From an uncultured Dorea sp. (GTDB lineage Bacteria > Bacillota > Clostridia > Lachnospirales > Lachnospiraceae): a stretch of DNA of 16,997 bases. Positions 14,869 to 16,997 of the stretch are shown piece after piece; the stretch's first letter is position 1, and each line of letters opens with the position of its first letter. The stretch is taken from the NCBI GenBank assembly GCA_910586965.1, contig CAJUMF010000053.1, positions 1 through 16,997 of the forward strand, given 5' to 3'. The notes below the pieces were generated by a model. It worked only from the letters and a program-made list of their open reading frames with translations. It was not told the origin of the DNA and searched no databases. Made by a program: the position numbers and the translations under genes.

Positions 14869-16112
14869 GAAAGTTAAAGAAGCGATGGATGAGACGGTTC
14901 GTCCTTGTGATGACCACAGTCCTGGCAACAGGAAACATACTGTGCGGATGTTCGCGGCAGGAGATGATAAGGACAATCTCTCTTCCTGACACAGAAGATA
15001 AAGACATGGGGATTTCCGGGTTTGTTATAAAGAATATACAGGAATATACCTATGAGGGACAAAGCGAGGATCATCTGCAGCTTGCCTGGGGAAAGGCGGG
15101 GGAAAATACGGTCTGTCAGCTCAGGTATGAGGAAGAGGGGTATATCTATCGCGAAATCGATATTCATACAAAGAAGACGATAAGAAAAGAGTTTATGGAT
15201 GAGAGGATGGCATTCAACATGCAGATCGCGCCTGGCGGCAAGTTTATTTCCTACGAAGCGGAGACTGAGGAAAAAGTCGGTCCGGAGCTGGTTGTGTTTC
15301 TGGCAGAGGAAGGGGAACATATGGTGCTGCGTAAGTGGGATGAATGTCTGCAGGGATTTTCCTATGTATGGAGTGATGACGGGAACAGGCTTTTTTCCTG
15401 GCAGAATGGGGATAATTATGCGTTCCAGCCGGATACAGACTGGTGTGTGACTTGCTATGATATGAAGACTGTTAAGCGGGACAGTGACGGAAAATGGATG
15501 GTTGAAAAAACGGAGTTTCAGATGAAAGGAAGCAATTATGCCCAGAGGCACATCCTGCCTAATGCTGACGGTTCAAGAGTATATGTGAGGGAGGAATATG
15601 ATAGCTTCTCGGACAGCAAAAACCAGGAATATCCGGGAAAAGATGAAGCAGCAGAGGAAAAGATGATGCGGGCAAAAAACTGGCTGCTCATACCGGAGGA
15701 ACAAAAAAAGAAAAAAGTATCGGAATATTCCAAAGAGACTGTCTGGCCTGTCAAATACACAAAAAAGGGGTTATATTATCAAAATGAGGAAGGGATGCTG
15801 TTGCTTGCAGAGAATGTGGAGGACAAACCATCGGTGAAAGAGCTTTTTCGCGCTTCAAATATGGAAATTGCCATCTGCGGAAATGGTGATCATATTTTCC
15901 ATGTTGAATGGATCGACGATATGCAGAATATGCAGATCAGCGGCGTGAAGCTCGAAGGCACGCAGCCGACGGCGAAACAGGTACTTTATAAAGATTCCTG
16001 TGAAGGTGTTGAGTTTTACGTCTCTGCCGACGACTCGGCGATCGTGCTGCGGGGATATGAATATCCGGGAGACGATCGGTGTTCCTTCAAGATCATGAAG
16101 CTTGGATATTGA
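14865..16112 (+). CDS. Lipoprotein with beta-propeller-like segments, last gene of the asnB/two-component operon
   Basis: 415 residues. A basic start (MRKLKKRWMRR), a hydrophobic stretch and the lipobox ILCGC with Cys29 as lipidation site indicate a lipoprotein on the outer face of the membrane. I do not recognise a named family. Several segments look like blades of a TolB/WD40-type propeller: APGGKFISYEAE, YVWSDDGNRLFSWQNGD, LPNADGSRVYVREEY and VSADDSAIVLRGYEY. The remainder is rich in Glu and Lys. The start overlaps the kinase stop by ATGA, with GAGGTGAG just upstream, so expression is coupled to the kinase. A lipoprotein at this place often modulates or feeds the kinase, or is the output whose production is regulated; both are inference. 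No terminator follows it. Confidence 0.85.
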   Translation: MRKLKKRWMRRFVLVMTTVLATGNILCGCSRQEMIRTISLPDTEDKDMGISGFVIKNIQEYTYEGQSEDHLQLAWGKAGENTVCQLRYEEEGYIYREIDIHTKKTIRKEFMDERMAFNMQIAPGGKFISYEAETEEKVGPELVVFLAEEGEHMVLRKWDECLQGFSYVWSDDGNRLFSWQNGDNYAFQPDTDWCVTCYDMKTVKRDSDGKWMVEKTEFQMKGSNYAQRHILPNADGSRVYVREEYDSFSDSKNQEYPGKDEAAEEKMMRAKNWLLIPEEQKKKKVSEYSKETVWPVKYTKKGLYYQNEEGMLLLAENVEDKPSVKELFRASNMEIAICGNGDHIFHVEWIDDMQNMQISGVKLEGTQPTAKQVLYKDSCEGVEFYVSADDSAIVLRGYEYPGDDRCSFKIMKLGY

Positions 16113-16113
16113 T

Positions 16114-16142
16114 TTGACAGAATTTACCCCGGATGCTATGCT
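16114..16142 (+). promoter_or_regulatory. Sigma-A promoter of the uridine phosphorylase gene
   Basis: A perfect TTGACA (16114-16119), 17 bases, then TATGCT (16137-16142, four of six). It begins two bases after the lipoprotein stop codon and leaves a short leader of about 25 bases before the ribosome binding site and start. Confidence 0.65.
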
Positions 16143-16174
16143 GATAGCTATAAAGATATCGGAGGTGAAGGTAT

Positions 16175-16942
16175 ATGAATTATTCCGAGAATGATAAGCA
16201 GTATCATATCCAGGTAGGAGAAGGGGACGTGGGAAGGTATGTGATCCTGCCGGGAGACCCGAAGCGCTGTGAAAAGATCGCACAGTATTTTGATGACGCA
16301 AAGCTTGTGGCGGACAGCAGGGAGTATGTCACTTATACAGGATACTTAGAAGGGACGAAGGTGAGTGTGACTTCTACGGGTATCGGCGGCCCTTCGGCAG
16401 CTATAGCCATGGAAGAACTGGTGAAAGCGGGAGCTGACACATTCTTAAGGATCGGGACTTGCGGAGGGATGCAGACAGATGTGATGAGCGGAGATATCGT
16501 CATCGCGAGCGGAGCTGTCCGGATGGAGGGGACAAGCAAGGAATATGCGCCCATTGAGTACCCAGCAGTACCGGACATCCGGCTTGTAAATGCACTGATC
16601 AAAGGAGCCAGGCAGTTAGAGCAGACATACCATGTGGGGGTCGTCCAGTGCAAGGACTCTTTTTACGGGCAGCATTCGCCAGAGGAGAAGCCGGCCGGGT
16701 ATGAACTGATCGATAAATGGGAGGCATGGAAGCGGATGGGATGTCTGGCCTCAGAGATGGAGTCGGCAGCACTGTTTATTGTCGCAGCGAGTCTTAAGGT
16801 GAGAGCGGGCACTTGTCTTCTGGTGCTGGCGAATCAGGAGCGGGAGAAGGCGGGACTTGAAAATCCGGTTGTCCACGATACAGACATGGCTATCCGGGTT
16901 ACTGTGGAGGCATTAAAAGATCTCATCCGGTCAGAAAAGTAG
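16175..16942 (+). CDS. udp: Uridine phosphorylase (PNP/UDP family)
   Basis: 255 residues, the usual length. It catalyses reversible phosphorolysis of uridine to uracil and ribose-1-phosphate in pyrimidine salvage, in the cytosol. Phosphate-site motifs are present: GDPKR at 27-31 and RIGTCGGM at 92-99. EMES at 194-197 is the ribose-binding glutamate motif, and DSFYGQHSPE at 161-170 lies in the base-binding segment. The glutamine that contacts uracil in the Escherichia coli enzyme is kept (Q166), whereas the arginine two residues further on is serine; I believe this is common in Firmicutes members, but it leaves base preference slightly open. GGAGG lies nine bases upstream. It has its own promoter and terminator and appears monocistronic, unrelated to the operon before it. 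Confidence 0.93.
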   Translation: MNYSENDKQYHIQVGEGDVGRYVILPGDPKRCEKIAQYFDDAKLVADSREYVTYTGYLEGTKVSVTSTGIGGPSAAIAMEELVKAGADTFLRIGTCGGMQTDVMSGDIVIASGAVRMEGTSKEYAPIEYPAVPDIRLVNALIKGARQLEQTYHVGVVQCKDSFYGQHSPEEKPAGYELIDKWEAWKRMGCLASEMESAALFIVAASLKVRAGTCLLVLANQEREKAGLENPVVHDTDMAIRVTVEALKDLIRSEK

Positions 16943-16945
16943 ATG

Positions 16946-16990
16946 AAAACCTGCTAACAAAAGTCAAGACTTTTTAGCAGGTTTTTAAAT
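16946..16990 (+). terminator. Rho-independent terminator after uridine phosphorylase
   Basis: AAAACCTGCTAA (16946-16957) pairs perfectly with TTAGCAGGTTTT (16974-16985), followed by further T. The inside can pair again (AAAGT with ACTTT), giving a long, nearly continuous stem. The A-rich left flank means it could also act on the opposite strand for a gene beyond the window. Confidence 0.85.
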
Positions 16991-16997
16991 AAATTTT

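Noticed and set aside
14874..15551. 225-codon minus-strand ORF opposite the lipoprotein gene
   Set aside because: It is antisense to a gene with clear lipobox and operon coupling; its composition looks like a shadow frame.

Overview
The window looks like chromosomal DNA of a low-to-mid GC, Gram-positive anaerobe of the class Clostridia, most probably a gut Lachnospiraceae. The grounds are strong AGGAGG-type ribosome binding sites, the mix of families (short YitT protein, NhaC-type antiporter, BIG2-repeat secreted protein, VanR/PhoB-type two-component pair, clostridial uridine phosphorylase), and tight head-to-tail operons joined by ATGA overlaps. This is a judgement from gene content; no database search was possible. 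I see no rRNA, tRNA, CRISPR array, transposase or integrase.

Left part (1-2.6 kb). The window opens inside a decayed RhuM-family gene that has lost an internal block and its C-terminal third. It converges on a short YitT-type membrane protein gene (minus strand). Next come rlmH, the 23S rRNA pseudouridine methyltransferase, and a two-gene unit joined by ATGA: a DUF3990-type, ADP-ribosyltransferase-like protein followed by an unrecognised acidic partner. That pair looks like a toxin-antitoxin or defence-type module and is the best candidate here for an uncharacterised system.

Middle part (2.6-8.8 kb). A monocistronic flotillin gene is followed, after a hairpin, by a convergent LysR regulator. 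The regulator is divergent from a three-gene operon: NhaC-family antiporter, D-2-hydroxyacid dehydrogenase, and DapA/NanA-superfamily aldolase. A palindrome of LysR type (T-N11-A) lies on the probable -35 element of this operon. The set reads as a small catabolic pathway for an organic hydroxy acid whose identity the sequence does not reveal.

Right part (8.8-17 kb). A secreted transglutaminase-like protein with two BIG2 repeats is transcribed from a promoter nearly identical over 29 bp to that of the flotillin gene. After a clear terminator comes a four-gene overlapping operon: asnB (glutamine-dependent asparagine synthetase family, possibly a peptidoglycan amidotransferase), an OmpR-type response regulator, its sensor kinase, and a lipoprotein with beta-propeller-like segments. 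The co-transcription suggests a self-contained cell-envelope sensing unit. The window closes with a uridine phosphorylase gene that has its own consensus promoter and a strong terminator.
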